Positions 1 to 6,327 of a DNA stretch of 7,398 nt are shown here, piece by piece. The notes below the pieces were generated by a model, which worked only from the letters and a program-made list of their open reading frames with translations, did not search any database and was not told the origin of the DNA. The position numbers and the translations under genes are program-made. Positions within the stretch are counted from its first letter, which is position 1; each line of letters opens with the position of its first letter. Origin of the DNA: Phycisphaeraceae bacterium (GTDB lineage: Bacteria; Planctomycetota; Phycisphaerae; Phycisphaerales; Phycisphaeraceae); contig JANQKH010000111.1 in the NCBI GenBank assembly GCA_028281215.1, forward strand, positions 1-7,398, in the 5' to 3' direction.

Positions 1-627
1 ATCGTGCATGCCGGCGGGGCGAACATTCCACGCACGGGCGATCAGACGTTTGTCGAACTCGTTTACAACCAGTTCATGGAAACAGTTCAACACGTTCGCC
101 ACACGATCGACCCGGCCAAGTTGACTGCAGCGCGCGCAGTGTGGCTGATACAGGTCGTTACCAATCAGGTATGGCAACCGTGCGGCGTCGTTGTCGCCGA
201 AGCGAAGCACCACACCGTCCAACTGCGGCCAGTGCTGTAACAGTGCTCGCAAGGCTTCAGTCGATCGGCGTACGGCGGTCTCGCTCGCTGGGCAAAGCAT
301 CTCAGGCCTGCCCTTGCAGGTCAGCGTTGTCCCGTCACGTTCGACCAACTGACGCGGCAGACTCAGCACGTCATACGTGATGTAAACCTGAAGCCCGGCG
401 GCGTGCGTTTCCGAAATGGTTTGCTGATGCCGTTCGAATTGCTGCTCGACCCACCGCCGCATCTCGCCCGTGCCCACACTGTCCGCTCGTTCAACGCCTG
501 ACAGCGCCGTCGTCGAATAAATCACCCGCCCGTTGTAACCTAGATCGGCCAGATGTTTTGGGTTGCGGTACCGCGATTCGGCACGCGGCTCGCCGGGGTT
601 GTCAAGAAGGGTGGCCAATTTCAGCAT
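1..627 (-). CDS. Partial glycoside-hydrolase-like TIM-barrel protein, N-terminal 209 residues
   Basis: The frame is open with no stop from 780 down to the left edge. The first usable start is the ATG at 627-625, because the in-frame stretch above it has no ATG, GTG or TTG. The protein begins MLKLATLLDN with no signal peptide and is cut at residue 209. It alternates predicted strands and helices like a TIM barrel: a HLADLGYNG stretch (residues 25-33), VYITYDVLSL (81-90), LDGVVLRFGDN (136-146), a CxxC at C164/C167, and KRLIARAWNV (193-202). The phrase in which a helix leads to LDGVVLR and then to a pocket loop recalls GH67/GH20-like alpha-glucuronidase or hexosaminidase barrels. That is a resemblance from memory, so family and substrate are not assigned. 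No clear Shine-Dalgarno precedes the start. It is divergent from the 736 gene. A cytoplasmic or non-classically exported enzyme is implied if the start is right. Confidence 0.7.
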   Translation of the reverse strand, partial: MLKLATLLDNPGEPRAESRYRNPKHLADLGYNGRVIYSTTALSGVERADSVGTGEMRRWVEQQFERHQQTISETHAAGLQVYITYDVLSLPRQLVERDGTTLTCKGRPEMLCPASETAVRRSTEALRALLQHWPQLDGVVLRFGDNDAARLPYLIGNDLYQPHCARCSQLGRVDRVANVLNCFHELVVNEFDKRLIARAWNVRPAGMHD

Positions 628-702
628 GTTGGGGTTGTAGCTGAATGGTGACAGGGCATCAAATGGAACGGCCGCGATCGCAGGAATCCGCCATCGCCTC
701 GC

Positions 703-726
703 GGTATTGTTACGGCCTACAATACC
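703..726. promoter_or_regulatory. Perfect 8+8 bp inverted repeat in divergent promoter region
   Basis: GGTATTGT (703-710) and ACAATACC (719-726) are exact reverse complements separated by 8 nt. The element lies between the divergent genes starting at 627 and 736. Each arm also contains a -10-like hexamer: TACAAT at 718-723 on the plus strand, and AACAAT on the minus strand within 704-712. It could therefore be a symmetric operator, or two back-to-back -10 boxes. If TACAAT is the plus-strand -10, the 736 transcript would have a leader of only a few nucleotides, which fits the lack of a Shine-Dalgarno there. No convincing -35 was found at 17 bp on either strand. Confidence 0.5.
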
Positions 727-735
727 ACCACACCC

Positions 736-2625
736 ATGCGTCGAAGTTCCACCATCCTCTATGGTCTGGTTATCGTCGTACTAACGACCGGATGCGCTCA
801 ACACCCGGCGGCGACGCAAGCGGGTGAGGTGAAGCAGTCATCCAAAGCGATGGTGGAATCGTCGCATCACGTCGAACCGAGGATTGATCGTAAACTCAAC
901 GAACTGATCAGTATCGACGCCAAAGAAGTGCCGTTGGTCGATGTCGTGGCGTTTTTCCGCACCCGCTTGGACATCAACATCATTCCCAACTGGGCGGCGC
1001 TGGAGGCGGCGGGGATTGAGCAGGATCTTCCCGTCACGCTGACGCTGGACCACGTGCCCGCTTCGCAGGTGTTGACATTTGTCCTTAAGCAGGCCGGCGC
1101 CGGCGCGGAACTCGAACCCATTGGCTTCAAAGTCCGTGGTAACATTGTTGACATCTCCACCCTTCGCGATCTGCAACGCCGGCATGAAGTTCAAATGTTC
1201 CACATCGGCGAATTGCTCTATCCGCCTGTGGATCGAAAGCGCGCGGCGCGATGGCAGCCGTTGCTCCCCGACATGGCAGCGCCGGATGAATCGGCGCGCG
1301 TCGGTCGCGAGGAAGTGGTTGAGCAGATCATCAATCTCATTCAGCCGACCATCGGCCGAAAAGGCGGCGATTGGCAGGCATTTGGCGGAATCGTTTCGTC
1401 GGTGCGTGAGTTCAACGGCGTCCTCATCGTCAAGACCACGCCGGACAACATGCGCGACATTCAATTGCTGTTGCGCATGGTTCAGGCGTCGCATTTCGAG
1501 AAGTGGCTTCACATCTTTCGTGACGAGCAGGTCGCCACGCTGCTGACCGAAGCGAGGCAACACCAGTTGGCCGGCCGACTGGATGACGCAAAGCGACACG
1601 TGTGGCTGGCGTTTGATGTGCAGTCCGATCACGCCGCCACGCGCGCAATGGCGCGCGGTCTCGGCGTCATTCTGCCGAAGGTGCCGGTCGGCGGCTACGA
1701 CGATGCCTACGAAGATTACCCATTCAAACTCATTGAAGGCACGCGAATCGATACGCAAGGCCGATCGCTGGCCGTCATGGCTCACGCCGGCGATGCCGAC
1801 CGCCGCGCGTGGCGAAAACTGCTCAAGCGAAGCGATGTGCATTACAAGGCGGAGCCGATCGGCAAGGTCTTTGAACAATTGAAACAGCGCACCGGCACGA
1901 ACCTGGTCACCAACTGGGCGGCGCTGGAGGCGGCCGGCATTGAACCGGACGTGCCAATTGTCATCCAACTCAAGGACGTGCCGCTTCATGTCATCCTCGA
2001 TCGCGTTCTCGCCCAGGCCGGCGCCGGCGCGGAACTCGAACCGATCGGTTGGACCATCGATCGCGGGGTTGTTCGCATCTCCACAGAGCGGGATCTCAAC
2101 CGCGCCGGTGTCAGGAAAACGTACAACATCGAAGACCTCATCCAACTGATGCTCCAGACGCGAGGCCCGGATTTCGATGATTCCGACGAACCGATTTGTG
2201 AAAGGGTCGAAGAATCTGAACTTCGCGAGGACGCCATCGAAATGCTGGTCAACATGATTCAGGATCTCGTCGGTTCGCAGGAACATTGGGAAGCCTACGG
2301 CGGCACGATCAGTTCACTGAAAGAGATCAACGGCCGTTTGGTCATCAAGACGTCGCCGCCATACCATCGCGTCATCCAGTCAATGCTGGACGTGCTGCGA
2401 ACCACGCTTGCCAAAGGCCTCGACGTTCGCCTACACGCCCAGCAGGTGTTGCAACTGCACGAAAAGGCGCAGACGCTGCGGCTGAGCGGGCAACACAAGC
2501 AGGCCCTGTCCATCCTCGACGAAATCCTCCGCCTCAAACCCAATGACCTGCGCGCGCTGGCGATGAGAACCGTCATCAAACAAACACTGGCACGCAGGCA
2601 AAAACGTTTGGATTCCAATTCCTGA
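736..2625 (+). CDS. Lipoprotein with two tandem STN/secretin-N-like and TPR modules
   Basis: This 629-residue protein begins with a lipoprotein signal peptide (RR at residues 2-3, hydrophobic 7-18, LTTGC with Cys20), so it should be anchored to an envelope membrane. The rest is one module repeated twice. Module 1 has an STN-like domain (about 54-148), a secretin N1-like alpha/beta domain (about 152-250) and a TPR-like helical hairpin (about 264-313). Module 2 repeats this at about 365-455, 460-557 and 570-615. NWAALEAAGIE occurs at 85 and 393, and QAGAGAELEPIG at 119 and 427, both exactly 308 residues apart. The order of segments matches planctomycete proteins often annotated as GspD- or secretin-like, but there is no C-terminal secretin channel domain. 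It is more likely a periplasmic assembly or scaffold protein than a pore. Function is not established. No Shine-Dalgarno precedes the ATG; the lipobox supports this start. A convergent gene follows 34 nt after the stop. Confidence 0.85.
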   Translation: MRRSSTILYGLVIVVLTTGCAQHPAATQAGEVKQSSKAMVESSHHVEPRIDRKLNELISIDAKEVPLVDVVAFFRTRLDINIIPNWAALEAAGIEQDLPVTLTLDHVPASQVLTFVLKQAGAGAELEPIGFKVRGNIVDISTLRDLQRRHEVQMFHIGELLYPPVDRKRAARWQPLLPDMAAPDESARVGREEVVEQIINLIQPTIGRKGGDWQAFGGIVSSVREFNGVLIVKTTPDNMRDIQLLLRMVQASHFEKWLHIFRDEQVATLLTEARQHQLAGRLDDAKRHVWLAFDVQSDHAATRAMARGLGVILPKVPVGGYDDAYEDYPFKLIEGTRIDTQGRSLAVMAHAGDADRRAWRKLLKRSDVHYKAEPIGKVFEQLKQRTGTNLVTNWAALEAAGIEPDVPIVIQLKDVPLHVILDRVLAQAGAGAELEPIGWTIDRGVVRISTERDLNRAGVRKTYNIEDLIQLMLQTRGPDFDDSDEPICERVEESELREDAIEMLVNMIQDLVGSQEHWEAYGGTISSLKEINGRLVIKTSPPYHRVIQSMLDVLRTTLAKGLDVRLHAQQVLQLHEKAQTLRLSGQHKQALSILDEILRLKPNDLRALAMRTVIKQTLARRQKRLDSNS

Positions 2626-2659
2626 TCCCCGTTCGATTAAAATGTCGCGCGTGGCGCAC

Positions 2660-3118
2660 TTAGTGCTTCTTCTTCACCGCACGCGCTTGCAGACCTAGTC
2701 TGGCTTCGATTTCCGCCAGTCGTTCGCGTTCGTATTGGGGGTCCCGCGACGGTCCAAACAAGATGTCCAGAACACTTTGAGGATTTTTTGAACGGATTCG
2801 CACGTTCGTGGATTCCGCGTCCACGGGGGTAATCTGGAAGTTCGTCACGGTATCGATGATCTTGCCGTGGACGAGATCATGCATGTCGATTTCGGTGATG
2901 ATGCCGATGTCTTTCGTATGATGCGTCACTTGATATCCGTGATACTGCGGTCGCCGTTGGTCGGGATTCCGCTTCGAATCGTACAACGCCCCAATTGCAT
3001 CCACGACGCTCGCACTGGGCGCATCGAATTGCCGTTCCGTCGCGGTGGCGCAACCCGCCAGCACCGCCGGCGTAACCGAAATGGTCAGAAGAACGATGAT
3101 TCGCGGCAGCGTTTGCAT
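2660..3118 (-). CDS. Small lipoprotein of unknown function
   Basis: A longer reading from 3172 is possible, but the ATG at 3118 is preferred. It gives a clean signal peptide (MQTLPR, hydrophobic 7-20, VLAGC with Cys23) and is preceded by AGGGG 8 nt upstream on the minus strand. The mature part of this 152-residue protein is polar. It has an alpha/beta segment QVTHHTKDIGIITEIDMHDL followed by a strand-rich stretch NVRIRSKN. A charged helix (RERLAEIEARL) follows, and the tail is KKKH. I recognise no family. Two strands around a helix resemble small DUF-type lipoproteins that sit on a membrane. It lies 74 nt downstream of the oxidoreductase on the same strand and ends convergently with the 736-2625 gene. 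Confidence 0.8.
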   Translation of the reverse strand: MQTLPRIIVLLTISVTPAVLAGCATATERQFDAPSASVVDAIGALYDSKRNPDQRRPQYHGYQVTHHTKDIGIITEIDMHDLVHGKIIDTVTNFQITPVDAESTNVRIRSKNPQSVLDILFGPSRDPQYERERLAEIEARLGLQARAVKKKH

Positions 3119-3173
3119 GATGTCAACCCCTGGAGAATCGAAACGTGAGGCTGCGACGGAATTCCGGTGCAAC

Positions 3174-3189
3174 GTTGATACGGATCAAC
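3174..3189 (-). other. 6-bp stem-loop just after the oxidoreductase stop
   Basis: GTTGAT (3174-3179) and ATCAAC (3184-3189) are perfect reverse complements around a 4-nt loop. The hairpin starts 3 nt beyond the stop codon at 3193-3195, in the 74-nt gap before the downstream lipoprotein. The stem is AT-rich and no U-tract follows, so it is not a clear intrinsic terminator. It could pause RNA polymerase or protect a 3' end. Confidence 0.3.
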
Positions 3190-3192
3190 AAA

Positions 3193-4476
3193 TCACCCCT
3201 TCGCCAACCCCTTCGTCCAATCCCGTTGCTCGCGCGAGCGCAGGGCGTTCGCCGCATCGTCATCCTTGAACGTTTCCGTCTTCGGATCCCAATGCAGTTT
3301 GCGGCCGAGTTCCATGGACACGTTCGCGATGTGCATCGCTGTGCTGAGCCGGTGCAGTTGTTCGGCGTTGTAGGTTGTCAATTTGCGCGACTTGACGCAA
3401 TCGAGAAAGTTGCGGTGTTCCAGCGGCGGGCGCGGCCAGATTTTGTCCTGATCGCCTTCCCATTGCTGTTCGAGGATTTTCGGGGAGCTGGCTTGCACCT
3501 TGCCCCGCCAACCTTTGTTGGCGACCCAGCCGTCGCTGCCTTCGAGGCGAAGTTCCACGCCGCCGGATTCCACGTGCATCGTCACGCCGTTGCCATACTT
3601 GTAATGCACGTCATACGTGATCGGCACGCTATTCATCGCTCCTTCGGGGACGACCCCTTTGCCGTGCACTTGCGTCGGACCATTGCTTTCAGCGAAGTTG
3701 GCGACCTGCGCGGTGTCGATCAGGTGCGCGCCCCAGTCGGTCAGTTTCCCGCCTGAGTAATCGCGAATATTGCGCCACGCCTGGCGGTCGGTGCGCTTGG
3801 GAGTGTATGGCGCGTAGGGTGCCGGGCCGAGCCAGAGGTTCCAGTCAAGGTCATCCGGCACGGGGGCGGGTTTTTCCGCGGCGTAAAGCGTGCCGGCGAG
3901 CAGTTTCACATACATGTGCTTGAGCTTGCCGATCCCGCCGTTGCGGACGATCTGCGCCATGCGGTGATACTCCGGCACCGAACGGTCTTCAATGCCCGCT
4001 TGAAAAACGGCCTTGTGTTTCTTGACGGTGTTGACCAACACGCGGCCTTCATCGATCGTCAGCGACGGCTTCTCGCAGAACACATCCTTACCGGCTTCGA
4101 GCGCCATCAACGAAGCCGGCACGTGCCAATGGTCCGGTGTGGAAATGGCGACCGCGTCAATGTCCTTGCGTGAAAGAATCTCGCGAAAATCGTTGTATGC
4201 CACACAGTCGTCGCTGTTCGACTTGATCTTGACGTACTGCCTGGCCTTCTCACGGCGGGACTTGAACACATCACACACCGCCAACACCTTTGCGTCTTTG
4301 TGCTTGAGAAAGTGATTCAGGTTATAGCCCAAGCCGTGCCCACCCACACCAATGAAGCCCATCGTGATGCGGTTTGACGGCGCATTCTTGCCGAACACGC
4401 TCGAAGGCACGATGGTCGGTGCAGCGACGGCGGCGAGGCCAGCCTGAACAAACTGTCGGCGTGAGACTTTCGTCAT
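3193..4476 (-). CDS. Secreted Gfo/Idh/MocA-family NAD(P)-dependent oxidoreductase
   Basis: This 427-residue protein has the family's standard layout. A twin-arginine signal, VSRRQFVQAG (residues 4-13, followed by an Ala-rich segment), predicts Tat export folded with its cofactor. The Rossmann fold follows with GFIGVGGHG (40-48, G-x-G-x-x-G). Next come TPDHWH (113-118) and CEKP (134-137), the lysine being the usual catalytic residue of this superfamily. GGKLTDWGAHLIDTAQ (242-257) carries the substrate-site Asp/His. Members act on sugars, inositols and related polyols; the substrate cannot be told from sequence. The ATG at 4476 is preferred over an in-frame TTG at 4485 because it places the RR motif close to the N-terminus, as is usual. 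No Shine-Dalgarno is visible. It lies 63 nt downstream of the thioredoxin-like selenoprotein gene on the same strand, and could be in one transcript with it. Confidence 0.93.
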   Translation of the reverse strand: MTKVSRRQFVQAGLAAVAAPTIVPSSVFGKNAPSNRITMGFIGVGGHGLGYNLNHFLKHKDAKVLAVCDVFKSRREKARQYVKIKSNSDDCVAYNDFREILSRKDIDAVAISTPDHWHVPASLMALEAGKDVFCEKPSLTIDEGRVLVNTVKKHKAVFQAGIEDRSVPEYHRMAQIVRNGGIGKLKHMYVKLLAGTLYAAEKPAPVPDDLDWNLWLGPAPYAPYTPKRTDRQAWRNIRDYSGGKLTDWGAHLIDTAQVANFAESNGPTQVHGKGVVPEGAMNSVPITYDVHYKYGNGVTMHVESGGVELRLEGSDGWVANKGWRGKVQASSPKILEQQWEGDQDKIWPRPPLEHRNFLDCVKSRKLTTYNAEQLHRLSTAMHIANVSMELGRKLHWDPKTETFKDDDAANALRSREQRDWTKGLAKG

Positions 4477-4492
4477 GTGGCTCAATACGATC

Positions 4493-4530
4493 GAATCAAA
4501 CGGTTCATCAAACCAGCGAACCGTCGATTC
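4493..4530 (-). other. Imperfect stem-loop between selenoprotein and oxidoreductase genes
   Basis: GAATC (4493-4497) plus CGGTTC (4501-4506) pair with GAACCG (4518-4523) plus GATTC (4526-4530). This gives 5 and 6 bp of stem separated by a small internal loop (3 against 2 nt), with an 11-nt apical loop. It fills most of the 63-nt gap after the stop at 4540. There is no U-run after the stem on the minus strand, so termination is possible but unproven. It may be an attenuator or an RNA-stability element. Confidence 0.4.
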
Positions 4531-4539
4531 AATCCCCTT

Positions 4540-5538
4540 TCATCGTTTCTTTTCGTCTTTGGGCTGCGAATCCAGAATCGTCTGCGCTTCGATGCCCGCT
4601 TCGGTGTCGGGGAATCGCTTGGCGATTTCCTGAAGGTACGCCAGAGCCGTGCGCTGCGCGGATCGGCTGCGGCTGGTCAATTGCGCCTTCACTTTCTTGA
4701 GCGCATTCATCGCTTTGACCTCGTCGGCCAGTTCCTTGTCCTTGGCGAGCGTGCGCGCCTTGGTTTGCGCTTCGCGCGCCTTGGTATGGCCTCGGAACTG
4801 CATGGCGATCTGGTCATACGTCTTGTAAGCCAGCCACTTGTTGTCGTCCTTTTCCGCTTTCTCGGCGTCAGCGAACATGCCGTTTACTTCCGAATCGATG
4901 ATGCCATTCAACTGATCGGCCGCAGCCTTGGTCTTTTCGTCGCGCGACTTGAGGTAGCGGTTTACCTGCGGAATCGCCTGCATGTAATCGCCGAACTCCA
5001 CCGCCTTCCACGCGGCGTTCAGCGAAGGCGGCACCGTTTCCGGGTCCACCTTCCACTTGGCTGTTTTGATCATGCCGTCGATCACTTTTTCGATTTCGGC
5101 CGACGAGCCGTGACCGACGGAACCGTCGGGCCGGATCACGCGCGTCTGCCAGACATTTCTCAGGCTAAGCGTGCCGACATTCATGGCTTTTTCAAATGAA
5201 CGGTCTTCGTCGACGATGCCGGGGAACTTCACCTTCGCGGACCGCAGGTAGCCCTTCACCGAACTTTCACTGTTCCCGGAGTTCACGGCGATGAAGACAA
5301 CCGGTTTACCATCGTATTTTTCGTGTGCGGAGACCAAACTGGCCCACTTGGAAAGGCAGTTGCCTCACGTCTCTTCATAGAACTGAAGCACAACGATTTT
5401 GCCCTTCAGGGCGTTGAGGTCCATACGGTTGCCGTTGACCCAGGTCGATGGGGTTGGCGGAAGGGCGGCATGGGTCGTGCCGGCCATGGCAATAAGGGCA
5501 AGTAGCATACAAGTCATCAGGGAACGGTAACGAGTCAT
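4540..5538 (-). CDS. Predicted secreted selenoprotein: TlpA/thioredoxin-like UxxC oxidoreductase with helical C-terminal tail
   Basis: Read through the TGA at 5365-5367, this is a single 332-residue protein. Residues 1-24 are a signal peptide ending THA/A, so it acts outside the cytoplasm. The thioredoxin-like domain (about 38-157) has KGKIVVLQFYEET (45-57) leading into U58-G-N-C61, then KPVVFIAVNSGN (78-89), IVDEDRSFEKAMNV (108-121) and VIRPDGSVG (134-142). U58 is the TGA codon, at the first active-site cysteine position of a CxxC. Residues about 160-332 are charged helices resembling a TPR-like repeat array, ending DEKKR. The ATG at 5538 is supported by the signal peptide and by GGGAG 8 nt upstream. 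Without readthrough the N-terminal piece (57 residues) would be useless and the downstream piece would lack both export signal and active site. The alternatives are a Cys-to-stop mutation or a sequencing error. Selenocysteine fits best because of the exact position, the intact downstream frame and the adjacent stem-loop. Confidence 0.8.
5331..5345 (-). promoter_or_regulatory. Candidate bacterial SECIS element
   Basis: On the minus strand, GGGCCA (5345-5340) pairs with TGGTCT (5336-5331) around the 3-nt loop GTT (5339-5337). The six pairs include two G-U wobbles. The loop starts 26 nt after the TGA. From memory, bacterial SECIS stem-loops lie immediately 3' of the UGA inside the coding region, with the apical loop roughly 16-37 nt away and a G in one of the first two loop positions. 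All of these fit here. A competing stem (AACTG 5361-5357 with CAGTT 5341-5337) has a loop starting with U, which fits less well. Folding was done by eye only. Confidence 0.5.
5365..5367 (-). other. In-frame TGA read as selenocysteine (residue 58)
   Basis: The codon order is GAG-ACG-TGA-GGC-AAC-TGC, encoding E-T-[Sec]-G-N-C. This turns a standard CxxC into UxxC. Five other genes in the window have visible stops. Three of them (at 2623-2625, 3193-3195 and 6318-6320) use TGA, as does this gene's own terminal codon at 4540-4542. TGA is therefore not globally reassigned. SelA, SelB, SelC and SelD are not in this window, so the organism's ability to make selenocysteine is inferred. Confidence 0.75.
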
Positions 5539-5577
5539 GATGAGGACTCCCGGAGGGTGGGTTGGTTCAATGGGGCT

Positions 5578-5588
5578 GCGGTATTGTA
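5578..5588 (-). promoter_or_regulatory. Putative -10 / shared promoter motif for the selenoprotein gene
   Basis: The minus strand reads TACAATACCGC, containing a TACAAT hexamer (5588-5583). A start of transcription near 5576 would give a leader of about 40 nt before the ATG at 5538. The same 10-mer GCGGTATTGT (plus strand 5578-5587) recurs at 701-710 in the other divergent promoter region. No good -35 was seen at 17 bp. Confidence 0.4.
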
Positions 5589-5653
5589 CCACGACGACGG
5601 TCGCGGTCTCGAATGCTTTGACGCAAATGTCACAGACGCCCGCGGTGAATCGA

Positions 5654-5659
5654 TATAGT
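5654..5659 (+). promoter_or_regulatory. Possible -10 box TATAGT for the 5667 lipoprotein
   Basis: TATAGT lies 7 nt upstream of the ATG at 5667. If it is the -10 box, the mRNA would be leaderless or nearly so, and the alternative GTG start at 5658 would be excluded because it overlaps the box. The nearest TTGACG (5618-5623) is 30 nt away, too far for a normal -35. Confidence 0.3.
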
Positions 5660-5666
5660 GTCGCCC

Positions 5667-6320
5667 ATGTTTGCACGAGTGGACATGCTGACGGCCCTGG
5701 TTGCGGTTGGCCTGTTGTCGGGCTGTCACGCCGGGCGTCACATCACGCCGGATGGTTGGCATTTGCACACCGAAGCCGGTGAGTTGGCGAACCGGCCGGC
5801 GGCCAGTCGGCTTCAGATATTCATCTGTTACGGGCCGTTTCTGTCGACGCACTCGGCCATGCGGATCGAGATGGCTGATGGCGGTGTGTTCTGGGATCCG
5901 GCCGGCGGCTTTGCCGTCGACGATTCGAAGTGGGACCGCCGCAACGACGTGATGTGGGCCGGCACACCCAGCGTTCTGGAGTACTGGCACTTCCGCGAGG
6001 TCGGTTGCAACGAACCGTTCATGGAAATGTACGAGTGGGACATCGACGCCGACGAGGCCAAACGCTTGCACGACATCATCCGCAAAGGCGGCAGCCGGGC
6101 GACTGGCGAGGACAACGAGTTCCGCACGGGCACCGCCGGCATGTTCTGTTGCATTGTGATCTGCAAATTTGCTCAGCGTTTTATGGATCAATTCATTCAC
6201 GTTCCAGAACACTGGCTGATGCCCCACAAACTCGGAGCCCACCTGTGGTCGCAGAAGCCGTCACGCGTCTGGGTGTTTGTGCACGGCGAACCGATTCTCA
6301 AAGCAGAACGCGTTCGTTGA
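5667..6320 (+). CDS. Lipoprotein, possibly permuted papain-like (NlpC/P60-type) fold
   Basis: This 217-residue protein starts MFARVDMLTALVAVGLLSGC, a clear lipoprotein signal with Cys20. A GTG start at 5658 would add three residues and is less likely. After a polar linker come RLQIFICYG (48-56) and STHSAMRIEM (60-69), then VFWDPAGGF (74-82). Next are a variable acidic region, a helix DADEAKRLHDIIRKG (127-141) and FCCIVICKFAQRF (160-172). A strand with T-H-S, then a DPAGG turn, then a late helix starting with Cys resembles circularly permuted NlpC/P60-like domains (His first, Cys later), as in YiiX- or LRAT-like proteins. On that model His62 and Cys161 or Cys162 would be catalytic. This is an inference; I do not recognise an exact family. 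It is divergent from the selenoprotein gene and ends 7 nt from the convergent sulfatase. Confidence 0.78.
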   Translation: MFARVDMLTALVAVGLLSGCHAGRHITPDGWHLHTEAGELANRPAASRLQIFICYGPFLSTHSAMRIEMADGGVFWDPAGGFAVDDSKWDRRNDVMWAGTPSVLEYWHFREVGCNEPFMEMYEWDIDADEAKRLHDIIRKGGSRATGEDNEFRTGTAGMFCCIVICKFAQRFMDQFIHVPEHWLMPHKLGAHLWSQKPSRVWVFVHGEPILKAERVR

Positions 6321-6327
6321 CGACCGT

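Noticed and set aside
838..2286. A 482-codon open frame antisense to the STN lipoprotein gene
   Set aside because: The plus-strand gene has a lipobox, repeated domains and coherent composition. The antisense product is a mirror of the duplicated GC-rich codons with no recognisable domain.
2626..2659. Intrinsic terminator between convergent genes
   Set aside because: Only a 4-bp GCGC stem with a 3-nt loop can be drawn and there is no T-run, so it is too weak to call.
3119..3195. Readthrough of the oxidoreductase TGA at 3193-3195, since the frame stays open beyond it
   Set aside because: The protein ends at the usual family length, the downstream codons show no domain, and they run into another gene in a different frame.
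3145..3756. A 203-codon plus-strand frame opposite the oxidoreductase
   Set aside because: It is a shadow of the oxidoreductase coding strand, whose motifs are unambiguous.
5365..5367. Genome-wide reassignment of TGA to Trp or Gly
   Set aside because: Other genes in the window end with TGA at positions normal for their families, and Trp is encoded by TGG throughout.
5619..5632. Short palindrome TGAC-N6-GTCA in the divergent region
   Set aside because: A 4-bp arm is expected by chance at this length and it has no second copy in the window.
5535..6242. A 235-codon minus-strand frame covering the 5667 lipoprotein and the selenoprotein start
   Set aside because: It overlaps two well-supported genes, has low-complexity His/Arg/Val composition and no domain or signal peptide.
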